A stretch of 64,000 nucleotides of DNA from contig JAFGVV010000005.1 of NCBI GenBank assembly GCA_016937795.1, positions 62,001 to 126,000 on the forward strand, read 5' to 3'. Below the pieces are notes generated by a model that made no database searches, was not told where the DNA came from, and saw only the letters and a list, made by a program, of their open reading frames with translations. The position numbers and the translations under genes were made by a program. Source of the DNA: Paludibacteraceae bacterium. Its GTDB lineage: Bacteria; Bacteroidota; Bacteroidia; Bacteroidales; Paludibacteraceae. Shown piece after piece: positions 36,093 through 44,835 of the stretch (the first letter of the stretch is position 1; the number at the start of each line of letters is the position of its first letter).

Positions 36093-37594
36093 ATTCCCTT
36101 CCATTGCTAGGGGTTTTTCTACTCGGTTACGATTTAGGCAGTTCATCGGTAAAGGCGAGTTTGGTGAATGCCGAAACGGGCGAATGTGTTTCGTCAGCAT
36201 TTTTCCCAAAAAAGGAAATGGAAATCAAATCGGTGAAAGCCGGTTGGGCTGAGCAAAGTCCCGAAACCTGGTGGGAAAACCTGAAAGCAGCTACAAAAGC
36301 TGTTTTGGAAGAATCGAAAGTGGCTGCTTCGGATATAAAAGCCATCGGTATTTCGTACCAAATGCACGGTCTTGTGCTGGTTGACGAAAAGCAGAAAGCT
36401 ATTCGCGATGCTATTATCTGGTGTGATAGCCGCGCTGTGCCTTACGGACAAAAAGCTTTTGATGCCATCGGCGCCGAAAAATCACTTTCACATCTGCTGA
36501 ATTCTCCCGGCAATTTTACTTTGGCCAAATTAGCCTGGGTAAAAGAAAATGAACCAGAAAATTACGCCAAAGCAAAATACTACATGCTTCCAGGCGATTA
36601 TGTGGCGATGCGCATGACCGGAAAATCTACTACAACTGCTTCGGGACTTTCGGAAGGTATTGCGTGGGATTTTAAAGCTGATGCACCGGCAAAATTCCTT
36701 TTCGATTATTTCGGTTTCGATACGGCGCTTGTTCCTGAAATTGTTCCGACTTTCGGCCAACAGGGCAATTTGAAAGCTGATATTGCTGCCGAACTGGGAT
36801 TGGCCGAAGGAACACCGGTGACTTACAGAGCCGGTGACCAATCAAATAACGCATTGTCGCTGAATGTGTTGAATCCGGGTGAAATAGCAGCTACAGCAGG
36901 CACTTCGGGCGTGGTGTATGGCGTGAACGGAAACGCACAATACGATCCTCAAAGCCGCGTAAATTCTTTTGCACATGTAAATCACACTTCTGCTGCTTCG
37001 AGAGTTGGTGTTTTATTGTGTATTAACGGAACAGCTATTCTGAATACATGGATAAAAAACAATGTAGCTCCCGAAGGTATTTCGTATGCTGAAATGAACG
37101 AACTTGCAGCCGATATTCCTGTTGGAAGCGAAGGTGTGAGCATTATTCCTTTTGGTAACGGTGCTGAGCGTGTACTCGGAAATCAGGAGCCCGGGTGTTC
37201 GGTGCATGGCATTAATTTTCTCCGTCACGGGAAAGCGCACCTGATTCGTGCGGCTCACGAAGGCATTGCGTTCTCGTTTAAATACGGTATGGACATTATG
37301 AATGATATGGGCATTGAAACCAAAACTATTCGTGCAGGTCACGCTAATTTGTTCCTGAGTCCGATTTTTCGTCAGACTTTAGCTAATATTACCGGAGCTA
37401 CCATCGAACTTTACAATACCGATGGCTCAATTGGCGCAGCGCGTGGTGCAGGAATAGGAGCGGGGATTTACAAAGATGCAACAGAAGCATTTTCCACATT
37501 GAAAAAGATTATGGTAATTACACCCGAAGTTAAAGATGAAAAAGCTACGAAAGTGGCGTATGAAAAATGGGTAGAAAAAACCCTTAACCCCTAA
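36029..37594 (+). CDS. xylB: Xylulokinase
   Basis: An FGGY-family kinase that phosphorylates D-xylulose. The catalytic fold begins at residue 31 with FLLGYDLGSSSVKAS, where the family normally starts. The first 30 residues (with GEGNSVPLQGLGVNSLPL) are extra and are encoded partly by a palindromic repeat arm. Conserved motifs follow: YQMHGLVLVD, WCDSRAVPYG, and the catalytic Asp near residue 270 in GDQSNN. At 521 residues it is about 25 longer than usual. A TTG closer to the domain (in PLLG, near 36104) is an alternative start. Its stop codon lies within another repeat arm. Confidence 0.93.
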   Translation: MDHEKNIPGEGNSVPLQGLGVNSLPLLGVFLLGYDLGSSSVKASLVNAETGECVSSAFFPKKEMEIKSVKAGWAEQSPETWWENLKAATKAVLEESKVAASDIKAIGISYQMHGLVLVDEKQKAIRDAIIWCDSRAVPYGQKAFDAIGAEKSLSHLLNSPGNFTLAKLAWVKENEPENYAKAKYYMLPGDYVAMRMTGKSTTTASGLSEGIAWDFKADAPAKFLFDYFGFDTALVPEIVPTFGQQGNLKADIAAELGLAEGTPVTYRAGDQSNNALSLNVLNPGEIAATAGTSGVVYGVNGNAQYDPQSRVNSFAHVNHTSAASRVGVLLCINGTAILNTWIKNNVAPEGISYAEMNELAADIPVGSEGVSIIPFGNGAERVLGNQEPGCSVHGINFLRHGKAHLIRAAHEGIAFSFKYGMDIMNDMGIETKTIRAGHANLFLSPIFRQTLANITGATIELYNTDGSIGAARGAGIGAGIYKDATEAFSTLKKIMVITPEVKDEKATKVAYEKWVEKTLNP

Positions 37595-37722
37595 AGACGC
37601 CTAAAAATCAAGCATCTGTAAATAATTACTTATTATAAAATAATCCGACTCTTACTCTCCTTTAGGAGAATAGGGTCATAAATACTAATCTCTCTTATCC
37701 CCCTTTAGGGGTTAGGGGTAAT
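37579..37722. repeat. REPIN-like inverted pair at the 3' end of xylB
   Basis: Arm 1 at 37579-37595 (AACCCTTAACCCCTAAAG) encodes the final xylB residues TLNP and its stop codon. Arm 2 at 37701-37721 (CCCTTTAGGGGTTAGGGGTA) is its inverse. A third degenerate copy (TCTCCTTTAGGAGAATAGGG) is at 37656-37676. The element fills the xylB-xylA gap and ends 13 bases before the xylA start. Confidence 0.75.
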
Positions 37723-37733
37723 CTTTTAAAATT

Positions 37734-39047
37734 ATGTCAAAAGTCTATTTCCCATCAATCGAAAAAATCAAATTCGAAGGTAAAGAAAGTAAAAATCCTT
37801 TAGCATTTCGTTATTACGATGCAAACAAGGTAGTGTATGGAAAAACCATGGCTGAGTGGTTTAAGTTTTCAATGGCCTGGTGGCATACTTTGTGTGCCGA
37901 AGGTGGCGATCCATTTGGTCCCGGTACACAAAAACATCCCTGGGTAGGTGCTTCCGTCGCAGTTCAGGCTGCAAAAGACAAAATGGATGCAGGTTTCGAA
38001 TTTATGCAAAAAATGGGTATCGAATACTATTGTTTCCATGATATCGACCTGGTTGACGAAGGCTCATCGATTGGAGAATACGAAGCAAATCTGAAAGCAA
38101 TTGTGGAATACGCCAAACAAAAACAGGCAGAAACAGGTATCAAACTCATGTGGGGAACTGCGAATGTGTTTTCTCCGGCTCGTTATATGAACGGCGCAAG
38201 CACCAATCCCGATTTTGCTGCTGCTGCCCGTGCTATGCTTCAAATAAAAAATGCCATCGATGCTACTATTGCTTTGGGCGGACGTGGTTATGTGTTCTGG
38301 GGTGGTCGCGAAGGTTATATGAGTCTGCTGAATACCGATATGAAACGCGAAAAACAACACATGGGACGCATGCTTCAAATGGCCCGCGATTATGGTCGCG
38401 CCAAAGGTTTCAAAGGTGTATTTCTGATTGAACCAAAACCAATGGAACCGATGAAACATCAGTACGATGTGGATGCCGAAACGGTGATCGGATTTCTGAA
38501 AGAATTTGGTTTGGAGAACGATTTCAAATTGAATATTGAAGTAAATCACGCCACTTTGGCCGGTCATACTTTCGAACACGAACTGCAATGTGCAGTGGAT
38601 GCCGGAATGCTTGGCGCTATCGATGCAAACCGTGGCGATGTGCAAAATGGTTGGGATACCGATCAGTTTCCTGTGGATGTATTCGAACTTACACAAGCCA
38701 TGATGGTCGTGCTCAAAGGTGGCGGAATGCAGGGTGGAGGAACTAACTTCGATGCCAAAATTCGTCGTAACTCAACAGACAACGAAGATCTTTTCATTGC
38801 GCACATTGGTGCTATGGACGTAATGGCCCGCGCGTTGGAAGCTGCAGCTGCTATTTTGGAAGAATCGCCGCTTCCTGATATGCTTAAATCACGTTATGCT
38901 TCGTATGATGCTGGTAAAGGTAAAGAATTTGAAGAAGGTAAACTGACATTCGAAGATGTATATGCATACGCAAAAGCTAATGGTGAGCCAAAGCAAATCA
39001 GCGGCAAACAGGAACTTTACGAAGCAATTGTAAATATGTACATTTAA
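37734..39047 (+). CDS. xylA: Xylose isomerase
   Basis: Interconverts D-xylose and D-xylulose, feeding xylB. At 437 residues it is a class II enzyme. Active-site His102 and Asp105 are in [11 protein letters not shown]. Metal ligands lie in [34 protein letters not shown] and [19 protein letters not shown]. The VFWGGREGY motif is also present. It is flanked by a repeat element upstream and another inverted repeat downstream. Confidence 0.97.
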   Translation: MSKVYFPSIEKIKFEGKESKNPLAFRYYDANKVVYGKTMAEWFKFSMAWWHTLCAEGGDPFGPGTQKHPWVGASVAVQAAKDKMDAGFEFMQKMGIEYYCFHDIDLVDEGSSIGEYEANLKAIVEYAKQKQAETGIKLMWGTANVFSPARYMNGASTNPDFAAAARAMLQIKNAIDATIALGGRGYVFWGGREGYMSLLNTDMKREKQHMGRMLQMARDYGRAKGFKGVFLIEPKPMEPMKHQYDVDAETVIGFLKEFGLENDFKLNIEVNHATLAGHTFEHELQCAVDAGMLGAIDANRGDVQNGWDTDQFPVDVFELTQAMMVVLKGGGMQGGGTNFDAKIRRNSTDNEDLFIAHIGAMDVMARALEAAAAILEESPLPDMLKSRYASYDAGKGKEFEEGKLTFEDVYAYAKANGEPKQISGKQELYEAIVNMYI

Positions 39048-39060
39048 TAATCAGAGATCA

Positions 39061-39123
39061 GAGGTAAGCAGTAAGAGGCAAGTAAAAGCCAATTCTCACT
39101 CCTTACCTCTTACTCCTTACTTC
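39061..39123. repeat. Inverted repeat pair GAGGTAAGCAGTAAGAGG between xylA and xylE
   Basis: Arm 1 at 39061-39082 (GAGGTAAGCAGTAAGAGGCA) faces arm 2 at 39100-39123, whose reverse complement begins GAAGTAAGGAGTAAGAGGTA. About 19 of 22 positions match. A related GAGAAGTAAGCAGTAGGCAG occurs at 56055-56074. The structure is REPIN-like but belongs to a different sequence family. Confidence 0.6.
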
Positions 39124-39129
39124 TAAAAA

Positions 39130-40503
39130 ATGAACTCACAAAAAGGAAATAAATTTTACATTTTTGGAATCACCCTGGTAGCCACGCTTGGTGGTTTGCT
39201 TTTCGGATACGATACTGCTGTAATATCAGGAGCCGAAAAAGCATTACAAAACTATTTTCAAACGAGCGATGTGATGCATGGAATTACAACTTCGAGTGCA
39301 TTGATTGGTTGTGTTTTAGGTGGTATTATCTCGGGAATTCTTGCTTCAAAATTTGGTCGAAAAAAATCATTAATGTTTGCTGCATTTATGTTTTTTATCT
39401 CTGCTTTAGGCTCAGGTTATCCTGAATTTCTGTTTTTTCAGAAAGGTGATACTTCTGATAGTCTATTGTATATGTTTATTCTCTATCGTATTATCGGTGG
39501 AGTAGGAGTTGGTTTAGCTTCGGCCATTACTCCAATGTATATTGCCGAAATAGCGCCTGCCGAAATTCGTGGAAAGTTGGTGTCGTGGAATCAGTTTGCC
39601 ATTATTTTTGGTATGTTAGTAGTCTATTATGTAAACTATTTTATTGCTGTCGGTCAGCCAATTGAGTGGATTTATAGCGAAGGTTGGCGTTGGATGTTTG
39701 CTTCGGAAGCTATTCCCGCAGGAGTGTTCGCAGTTCTTTTGTTCCTTGTACCCGAAACACCCCGCTATCTTGTTTTGACTAATCAGAACGATAAAGCGCT
39801 TTCGGTACTAACAAAAATTAGTGGTAAATCTATATCAAAGCAAATTCTTGAAGATATAAAAGCAACGGCTCACGAAACCAGCGGAAAAATTCTTTCTTAT
39901 GGTTGGAAAATCCTGATTATTGGTATTTTATTATCTGTTTTTCAGCAGTTTGTAGGTATTAATGTGGTACTATATTATGCACCACGTATTTTCGAAAGTA
40001 TGGGTGTTGGTCGCGATACTTCTATGCTTCAAACCATAGTAATGGGATTTGTAAATATTGCATTTACTTTAGTAGCCATTTTTACAGTTGATAAATTTGG
40101 ACGAAAACCATTATTGATAATTGGTTCAATTGGTATGGCTGTAGGTATGTTTGCAATCAGTGGATTAGCATATTTCGAAATTATTGGTGTGAGCACATTG
40201 GTATTTATCATAATTTACACTGCTTCGTTTATGATGTCGTGGGGGCCAATTTGTTGGGTGCTTATTTCTGAAATTTTCCCGAATACTATTCGAGGAAAAG
40301 CAATTGCTATCGCAGTTGCTGCTCAATGGATTGCTAACTTTGTTGTGTCATCTACTTTTCCAAGTTTGATTACATTCAGTTCAACATTTACCTATGCTTT
40401 ATATGGTGCGATGTCGGTATTGTCGGCTATTTTTGTTTGGAAAATGGTACCCGAAACCAAAGGTAAAACCCTCGAGGATATGAGTAAATTGTGGAAACGT
40501 TAA
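39130..40503 (+). CDS. xylE: D-xylose:proton symporter (MFS sugar porter)
   Basis: A 457-residue sugar transporter of the inner membrane with 12 predicted helices. The sugar porter signatures are GGLLFGYDTAVISGAEKAL (about 20-38) and GRKKSLM after helix 2. The others are RIIGGVGVGLASAITPMYIAEI, PETPRYL before the central loop, QQFVGINVVLYYAPRIF in helix 7, and PETKGKTLE at the end. It closes the xylBAE group and brings in D-xylose with protons. A strong terminator follows. Confidence 0.93.
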   Translation: MNSQKGNKFYIFGITLVATLGGLLFGYDTAVISGAEKALQNYFQTSDVMHGITTSSALIGCVLGGIISGILASKFGRKKSLMFAAFMFFISALGSGYPEFLFFQKGDTSDSLLYMFILYRIIGGVGVGLASAITPMYIAEIAPAEIRGKLVSWNQFAIIFGMLVVYYVNYFIAVGQPIEWIYSEGWRWMFASEAIPAGVFAVLLFLVPETPRYLVLTNQNDKALSVLTKISGKSISKQILEDIKATAHETSGKILSYGWKILIIGILLSVFQQFVGINVVLYYAPRIFESMGVGRDTSMLQTIVMGFVNIAFTLVAIFTVDKFGRKPLLIIGSIGMAVGMFAISGLAYFEIIGVSTLVFIIIYTASFMMSWGPICWVLISEIFPNTIRGKAIAIAVAAQWIANFVVSSTFPSLITFSSTFTYALYGAMSVLSAIFVWKMVPETKGKTLEDMSKLWKR

Positions 40504-40512
40504 GTTTCATTA

Positions 40513-40562
40513 TCTGAAAAAACAAAACCCATGTAAATCGATTTCATGGGTTTTGTTTTTTT
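40513..40562 (+). terminator. Intrinsic terminator of xylE
   Basis: Stem AAAACAAAACCCATG / CATGGGTTTTGTTTT with an 11-base loop and terminal T run. The A-rich arm makes it usable also for the convergent gene on the minus strand. Confidence 0.9.
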
Positions 40563-40575
40563 ATTGGGCAATTAT

Positions 40576-41412
40576 TTATTTTGCAGTTTCTTTGTATATC
40601 AGATAATCAATAACCGAAGGTTTTTTTAGCATTTCTTTTAATCTGTCGAAAGGAATAATCACTTCGGTAATGCCCATGTAATAAGGTGCAATTTCGTAAG
40701 GGTTAAAAACATAGTTCACAGTTTCGTCGGTTATGTAAAAGTTGTTGTTGGGTTTAATGGCATCAACCCAGTAATCTGTTTCCTCCAATGCAGCAATTGA
40801 TTCAATGTTTGGATCTTCGTTGCTTTGTTCAATGATTCTGCTTTTAATAAGTTCGGTTAGCTCCAGTTGAAAACTGTCTTTGAACAAATCCTGCTCAAGA
40901 ATTTGTGTACCTGTTTTTAAATCAAAATTCAAATAATTCAAAGTTGTAAGCCCATGTGCACCCCCCATAAACACATATCGGTTTATACCATAAGAATAAA
41001 TATGCTCGTCGTTGAGTAAGGAAAAGCCTTCGAGCCTATGTTCATTCATAAACGAATAAAATGCAGTACTGTCCAATAAATCGAGAAGTGGTTCGTTGGT
41101 GATTTTATACTCATTAATGAGCGACGAAGCAAATATATTTAAAACAGTATCAGAACCATAACTAAGATAATCCTGGCCAAAAAGTTGTTTGAAAAGAGTG
41201 TTGCGAATACCATCGAGGGTAACATTGTTATGATAGCAAACAGGAATCTCTATCATAAGATTCACCCGAAACGAACCTTTTGAAGTGTCTTCAGCAAGAT
41301 AATATATCTCAGAATATGACTTTTCGGAAGTCATGATAGTTTTTTGCTTACATGAAACAAAGCATAATACAATCAAGGTGATGAATAAGAATACATTAAT
41401 AGTTTTTTTCAT
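40576..41412 (-). CDS. DUF3298 family lipoprotein
   Basis: A 278-residue protein with a lipobox ending at Cys21 (CFVSC). The C-terminal DUF3298 domain spans about 150-265. It has the typical GGAHGLTTLNYLNFDLKTG stretch and the NPYEIAPYYMG motif. Such proteins are exposed lipoproteins of unknown function, sometimes linked to anti-sigma (RsiV-like) proteins. No sigma factor is next to it here. It is divergent from the metal operon. Confidence 0.85.
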   Translation of the reverse strand: MKKTINVFLFITLIVLCFVSCKQKTIMTSEKSYSEIYYLAEDTSKGSFRVNLMIEIPVCYHNNVTLDGIRNTLFKQLFGQDYLSYGSDTVLNIFASSLINEYKITNEPLLDLLDSTAFYSFMNEHRLEGFSLLNDEHIYSYGINRYVFMGGAHGLTTLNYLNFDLKTGTQILEQDLFKDSFQLELTELIKSRIIEQSNEDPNIESIAALEETDYWVDAIKPNNNFYITDETVNYVFNPYEIAPYYMGITEVIIPFDRLKEMLKKPSVIDYLIYKETAK

Positions 41413-41441
41413 GACTTTATTGTTGAAATAATTTCAGACTA

Positions 41442-41449
41442 CAAAAATA
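41442..41449 (-). promoter_or_regulatory. Promoter -7 element of the DUF3298 gene
   Basis: On the minus strand TATTTTTG matches TAnnTTTG, about 30 bases before the start codon. No clear -33 box. Confidence 0.45.
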
Positions 41450-41500
41450 TAACATTTCGGGATAATAATCCTAAATTAATTGAAAAACAATTCAATTATT

Positions 41501-41530
41501 TTTGAAAGTGGACTTTCCTGTATATATTTG
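41501..41530 (+). promoter_or_regulatory. Promoter of the metal operon
   Basis: A -33 TTTG (41501-41504) and a -7 TATATTTG (41523-41530) are 18 bases apart, an excellent match to the Bacteroidota consensus. The first start codon is 21 bases downstream. Confidence 0.75.
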
Positions 41531-41551
41531 CAACTCAATTAGAATAAAAAA

Positions 41552-42016
41552 ATGACAGCATTTTTACGAAATACTTTTAGTTTGTTGCTCGGCATATACT
41601 TTTTGCTGGCCGGCACAGGCTTTAATATTGTAAACTATTGCTGTGATTCGTGCGAAAGCAAAGGTATCGAATTTATTGCTAAACATAGTTGCGAAGAAGT
41701 GCATCAGCACAAATCTGATTGTTGTGAGTCTCATTCACATGCTGCGGCCGACTCAAATCAGGATATTGCCTGCGAAGATATTCAGCATTTACCCGATGGT
41801 TGCCACATTTTGAGAGCCAAGGTTGAAACTCCAACAATTGTTTCAACACCAGAGCTTTTAAGTGTTACAATTTTTACCCACACTTTGTTCTCTTGCGAAA
41901 GTATTTTCATGGATTTTCAGCCCGAAAATTCTTTTCAATATTCAACTCCTCCGCCTGATATCCCGCTGCCATCCGGACGTGATATTCTGACAGCTAAATC
42001 TGTGCTTCTGATTTGA
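41552..42016 (+). CDS. Cys/His-rich exported protein (HYC_CC_PP-like)
   Basis: A 154-residue protein with an N-terminal hydrophobic signal (about 7-28). A cluster NYCCDSCES follows, with Cys30, Cys31 and Cys34. Further on come CEEVHQHKSDCCESHSH and CEDI, then STPPPDIPLPS near the C-terminus. The order of Tyr-Cys, Cys-Cys and Pro-Pro motifs fits the HYC_CC_PP family found upstream of metal-type TonB receptors. It probably binds a soft metal such as copper in the periplasm or at the membrane. It is the first gene of a three-gene group. Confidence 0.75.
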   Translation: MTAFLRNTFSLLLGIYFLLAGTGFNIVNYCCDSCESKGIEFIAKHSCEEVHQHKSDCCESHSHAAADSNQDIACEDIQHLPDGCHILRAKVETPTIVSTPELLSVTIFTHTLFSCESIFMDFQPENSFQYSTPPPDIPLPSGRDILTAKSVLLI

Positions 42017-42099
42017 TTTTCAATGTTTTGTTTCTGATTCTTTTTTCAGGAACAAGAGATTGTGTGTTTTTTCTATATCAAATCAAATCAAAAAAAATA

Positions 42100-44268
42100 A
42101 TGAAACAGATATTTTTATGTCTTGGTTTCCTTATATCGGTATTTCCGGCATTTGCAAATGTGCGTGGTAAAGTAACCGATAAAAAAGGTGAACCAATTCC
42201 CGGTACCAATGTGTATTGGGTTGATGCGAGTTTGGGAACGGTGACTGATTCCAATGGCAACTTTGAAATTCCGGTTCATCCTGACTCAAAGGTGCTTGTA
42301 ATAAGCAATATTGCTTTTGTGAGCGACACGGTGGTTGTAAATAACGCAAACGAAGTACTTAAAATTCAGTTAAATGAGGTGCTTCAACTTTCCGAACTTT
42401 CGGTTGTCAGCAAAAGTCCCGGAACTATTAAGCAGCGAAGTGCTATTTTTCAGACCGAAAAAATTACGGCCGACGAACTTTGCAAAGCGGCGTGTTGTAA
42501 TCTTTCCGAAAGCTTCGAAACCAATCCCTCGGTCGATGTGTCGTACAGCGATGCGGCTACAGGAGCCAAACAAATCAAAATGTTGGGCCTCTCGGGAGCA
42601 TACGTACAAATGCTGACCGAAAATATTCCTAATCTTCGTGGTATTTCGTCGCCTTACGGACTTGGATTTATTCCTGGTCCCTGGATGGAAAGTATTCAGG
42701 TTTCCAAAGGAACTTCATCGGTCATAAACGGTTATGAGGCTGTAACAGGTCAGATAAATGTGGAGTATAAAAAGCCGCAAACCAGCGAAATTGTAGCTGC
42801 AAATCTTTTTGCCAGCGATGCGGGTAGGGTAGAGGCAAATCTGAATGCTTCGACAATTCTTTCGCCCACACTTTCCACTGGCATTCTTGTTCATGCTTCG
42901 GATGAATTAATGTCAATCGACGAAAATGGCGATAATTTTATGGATATGCCAATGGTAAAGCAATATAACTTTATCAATCGCTGGTATTATAAAAAGGGCG
43001 GTTTCATTTCACAGGCTTTTTTCCGCGCTTTGTCCGAAAACCGTATGGGCGGACAGCTCAACGGTCCTTATCATATTGGAATCGACAGTGAACGTTATGA
43101 GTTTTTCCTGAAAAACGGCTATGTGTTTAATCAGCAAAAAGGTACGAGCGTAGGGCTTATTGTAAGCGGTTCGCTTCACAATCAGATGGCGCATTATGGT
43201 CCGAAGGTTTACGATGGTCGTCAGGATAATCTTTATGCAAATCTGATTTATCAGACTTCATTCACCGATATGCATAAATTGTCGACAGGTGTAAGTTTTA
43301 ATTTCGATCGCTATAACGAAACGCTTACATTGAACAATGTTACTAATTTTCCCCGTCGCGAAGCAGTGCCGGGTGCTTTTGCCGAATACACTTTTAATCT
43401 GAACGATAAATTTATTGCTTTGGCAGGTTTACGGGCCGATTATAATTCGTATTTTGGCGCTTTTGTAACGCCGCGCCTGCACTTAAAATATAATGTGAAC
43501 GATCATTTGAATCTGCGTGCAAGTGCCGGTAAAGGATATCGTTCGCCAAATGTATTGGCCGAAAACAACTTTCTGCTGGCCAGCAATCGTACAATGCATA
43601 TTGCCAACGATTTGAAAATGGAAAATGCCTGGAATTATGGTCTGAGTGCACAAACGCTTTTCCCTGTTTTCGGAAAAGAGCTGACACTTACCGGCGAATG
43701 GTATTATACCAATTTTATCAATCAGGTGGTGGCCGATATGGACTCTGATCCACATGCAGTAACTTTCAGCAATCTGAATGGACGTTCGTATTCGTCGAGT
43801 GCGCAGATTGAAGCCAATATGGAAGTGCTGAAAGGACTTACAATGACATTGGCGCACCGTATTACGGATGTAAAAACTACTATTGGTGGCGAGTTGCGCG
43901 AAAAAGTGCTTACCGATCGCTCAAAAAGTCTGATCACAGCTTCGTATCAAACACCTTTGAAAAAATGGCAGTTCGATTTTACTGCTCAATTTAGTGGTGG
44001 TGGTCGTTTGCCCGATCCTGCTGTGCAGAATCCGCTCTGGAAAAGCACTTACGATCCTTATACAATAATGAATGCTCAGATTACCAAATATTTCCGTACA
44101 TGGTCGGTTTATCTTGGTTCCGAAAACCTGACAAGTTTTGTGCAGAAAAATCCGATTATCGATGTGGCTAATCCGGGAAGCGCTGATTTCGATGCTTCGA
44201 TGGTTTGGGGACCGATGCACGGACGCAAAATATATATTGGTTTTCGTTGGGCACTTGATAGAGATTAA
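42100..44268 (+). CDS. TonB-dependent receptor, probable metal-type
   Basis: A 722-residue outer-membrane receptor from ATG 42100 (MKQIFLCLGFLISVFPAFA signal peptide). A carboxypeptidase-like domain (NVRGKVTDKKGEPIPG) spans about 20-95. A plug domain follows (about 105-220), then the barrel ending in IYIGFRWALDRD. Just before the plug lies LCKAACCNLSESFETNPSVD, with Cys128, Cys132 and Cys133, unusual for sugar or protein receptors. Neighbouring Cys-rich and HMA proteins support metal uptake. An earlier in-frame start at 42013 overlaps the previous stop and is unlikely. Confidence 0.85.
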   Translation: MKQIFLCLGFLISVFPAFANVRGKVTDKKGEPIPGTNVYWVDASLGTVTDSNGNFEIPVHPDSKVLVISNIAFVSDTVVVNNANEVLKIQLNEVLQLSELSVVSKSPGTIKQRSAIFQTEKITADELCKAACCNLSESFETNPSVDVSYSDAATGAKQIKMLGLSGAYVQMLTENIPNLRGISSPYGLGFIPGPWMESIQVSKGTSSVINGYEAVTGQINVEYKKPQTSEIVAANLFASDAGRVEANLNASTILSPTLSTGILVHASDELMSIDENGDNFMDMPMVKQYNFINRWYYKKGGFISQAFFRALSENRMGGQLNGPYHIGIDSERYEFFLKNGYVFNQQKGTSVGLIVSGSLHNQMAHYGPKVYDGRQDNLYANLIYQTSFTDMHKLSTGVSFNFDRYNETLTLNNVTNFPRREAVPGAFAEYTFNLNDKFIALAGLRADYNSYFGAFVTPRLHLKYNVNDHLNLRASAGKGYRSPNVLAENNFLLASNRTMHIANDLKMENAWNYGLSAQTLFPVFGKELTLTGEWYYTNFINQVVADMDSDPHAVTFSNLNGRSYSSSAQIEANMEVLKGLTMTLAHRITDVKTTIGGELREKVLTDRSKSLITASYQTPLKKWQFDFTAQFSGGGRLPDPAVQNPLWKSTYDPYTIMNAQITKYFRTWSVYLGSENLTSFVQKNPIIDVANPGSADFDASMVWGPMHGRKIYIGFRWALDRD

Positions 44269-44304
44269 ATCTTTAATTATTAATACTTTAAAAACAATTT
44301 TTTT

Positions 44305-44676
44305 ATGAAAACAAGAATTATTTTTATTGCCGTTTTATCATTATTATTTGTAAACGGTTTGATGGCTAAAAATCAGAAGGTACTTTTCAGTGTGGATATG
44401 GATTGTGAAAAATGCCAGAAAAAGATTGAAAAGAATATTGCTTTCGAAAAGGGAGTGAAAGCCATTGATGTGAAGCTTGACGAAAAAACAGTGGCAGTGA
44501 CTTTCGATGATAGCAAAACTGATGTGGCTAAACTTCAGAAAGGTTTTAAAAAAATCGGATATGAAGCTGTTGAAGTGAAAGCAAAATGTTGTAGCGGCAA
44601 AGCCGATGCCGATTGTTGCAAATCGGGTGAAGCCAAAACTACTGAATGTAGCGGAAAGTGTAAAGAAAAGAAATAA
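44305..44676 (+). CDS. Exported heavy-metal-associated (HMA) domain protein
   Basis: A 123-residue protein with a signal peptide (about 1-21). An HMA domain (about 24-92) binds metal through MDCEKCQKK, Cys34 and Cys37. A Cys-rich tail (KCCSGKADADCCKSGEAK then CSGKCKEKK) adds six more Cys. The family carries Cu(I). It is the third gene after the receptor by 36 bases and may be a periplasmic metal carrier for it. The strong Cys tail is unusual for HMA proteins. Confidence 0.85.
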   Translation: MKTRIIFIAVLSLLFVNGLMAKNQKVLFSVDMDCEKCQKKIEKNIAFEKGVKAIDVKLDEKTVAVTFDDSKTDVAKLQKGFKKIGYEAVEVKAKCCSGKADADCCKSGEAKTTECSGKCKEKK

Positions 44677-44736
44677 ATTCTCTAAAACCGCATCTTCCGT
44701 TTTAATCTTCGTCAGATGGCTATCAAAAGAGCTTTG

Positions 44737-44773
44737 TAAAAAAGTTTCTGAAAATTTTTCAGGAACTTTTTTG
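44737..44773 (+). terminator. Intrinsic terminator of the metal operon
   Basis: Stem AAAAAAGTTTCTGAAAA / TTTTCAGGAACTTTTTT with a T run. Its last bases overlap the -33 box of the next promoter. Confidence 0.75.
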
Positions 44774-44799
44774 TATTATACAAATGTTTATTAATTTTG
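44770..44799 (+). promoter_or_regulatory. Promoter of the GSCFA gene
   Basis: A -33 TTTG (44770-44773) and a -7 TAATTTTG (44792-44799) are 18 bases apart, 36 bases before the start codon. Confidence 0.65.
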
Positions 44800-44835
44800 C
44801 ATTTGTTTTGAAAGCTAACTTTAACCAATGAAATC

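Noticed and set aside
24062..37722. CCCCTAAAGGGG repeats considered as a CRISPR array
   Set aside because: Copies are in inverted pairs, far apart, with no regular spacers or cas genes.
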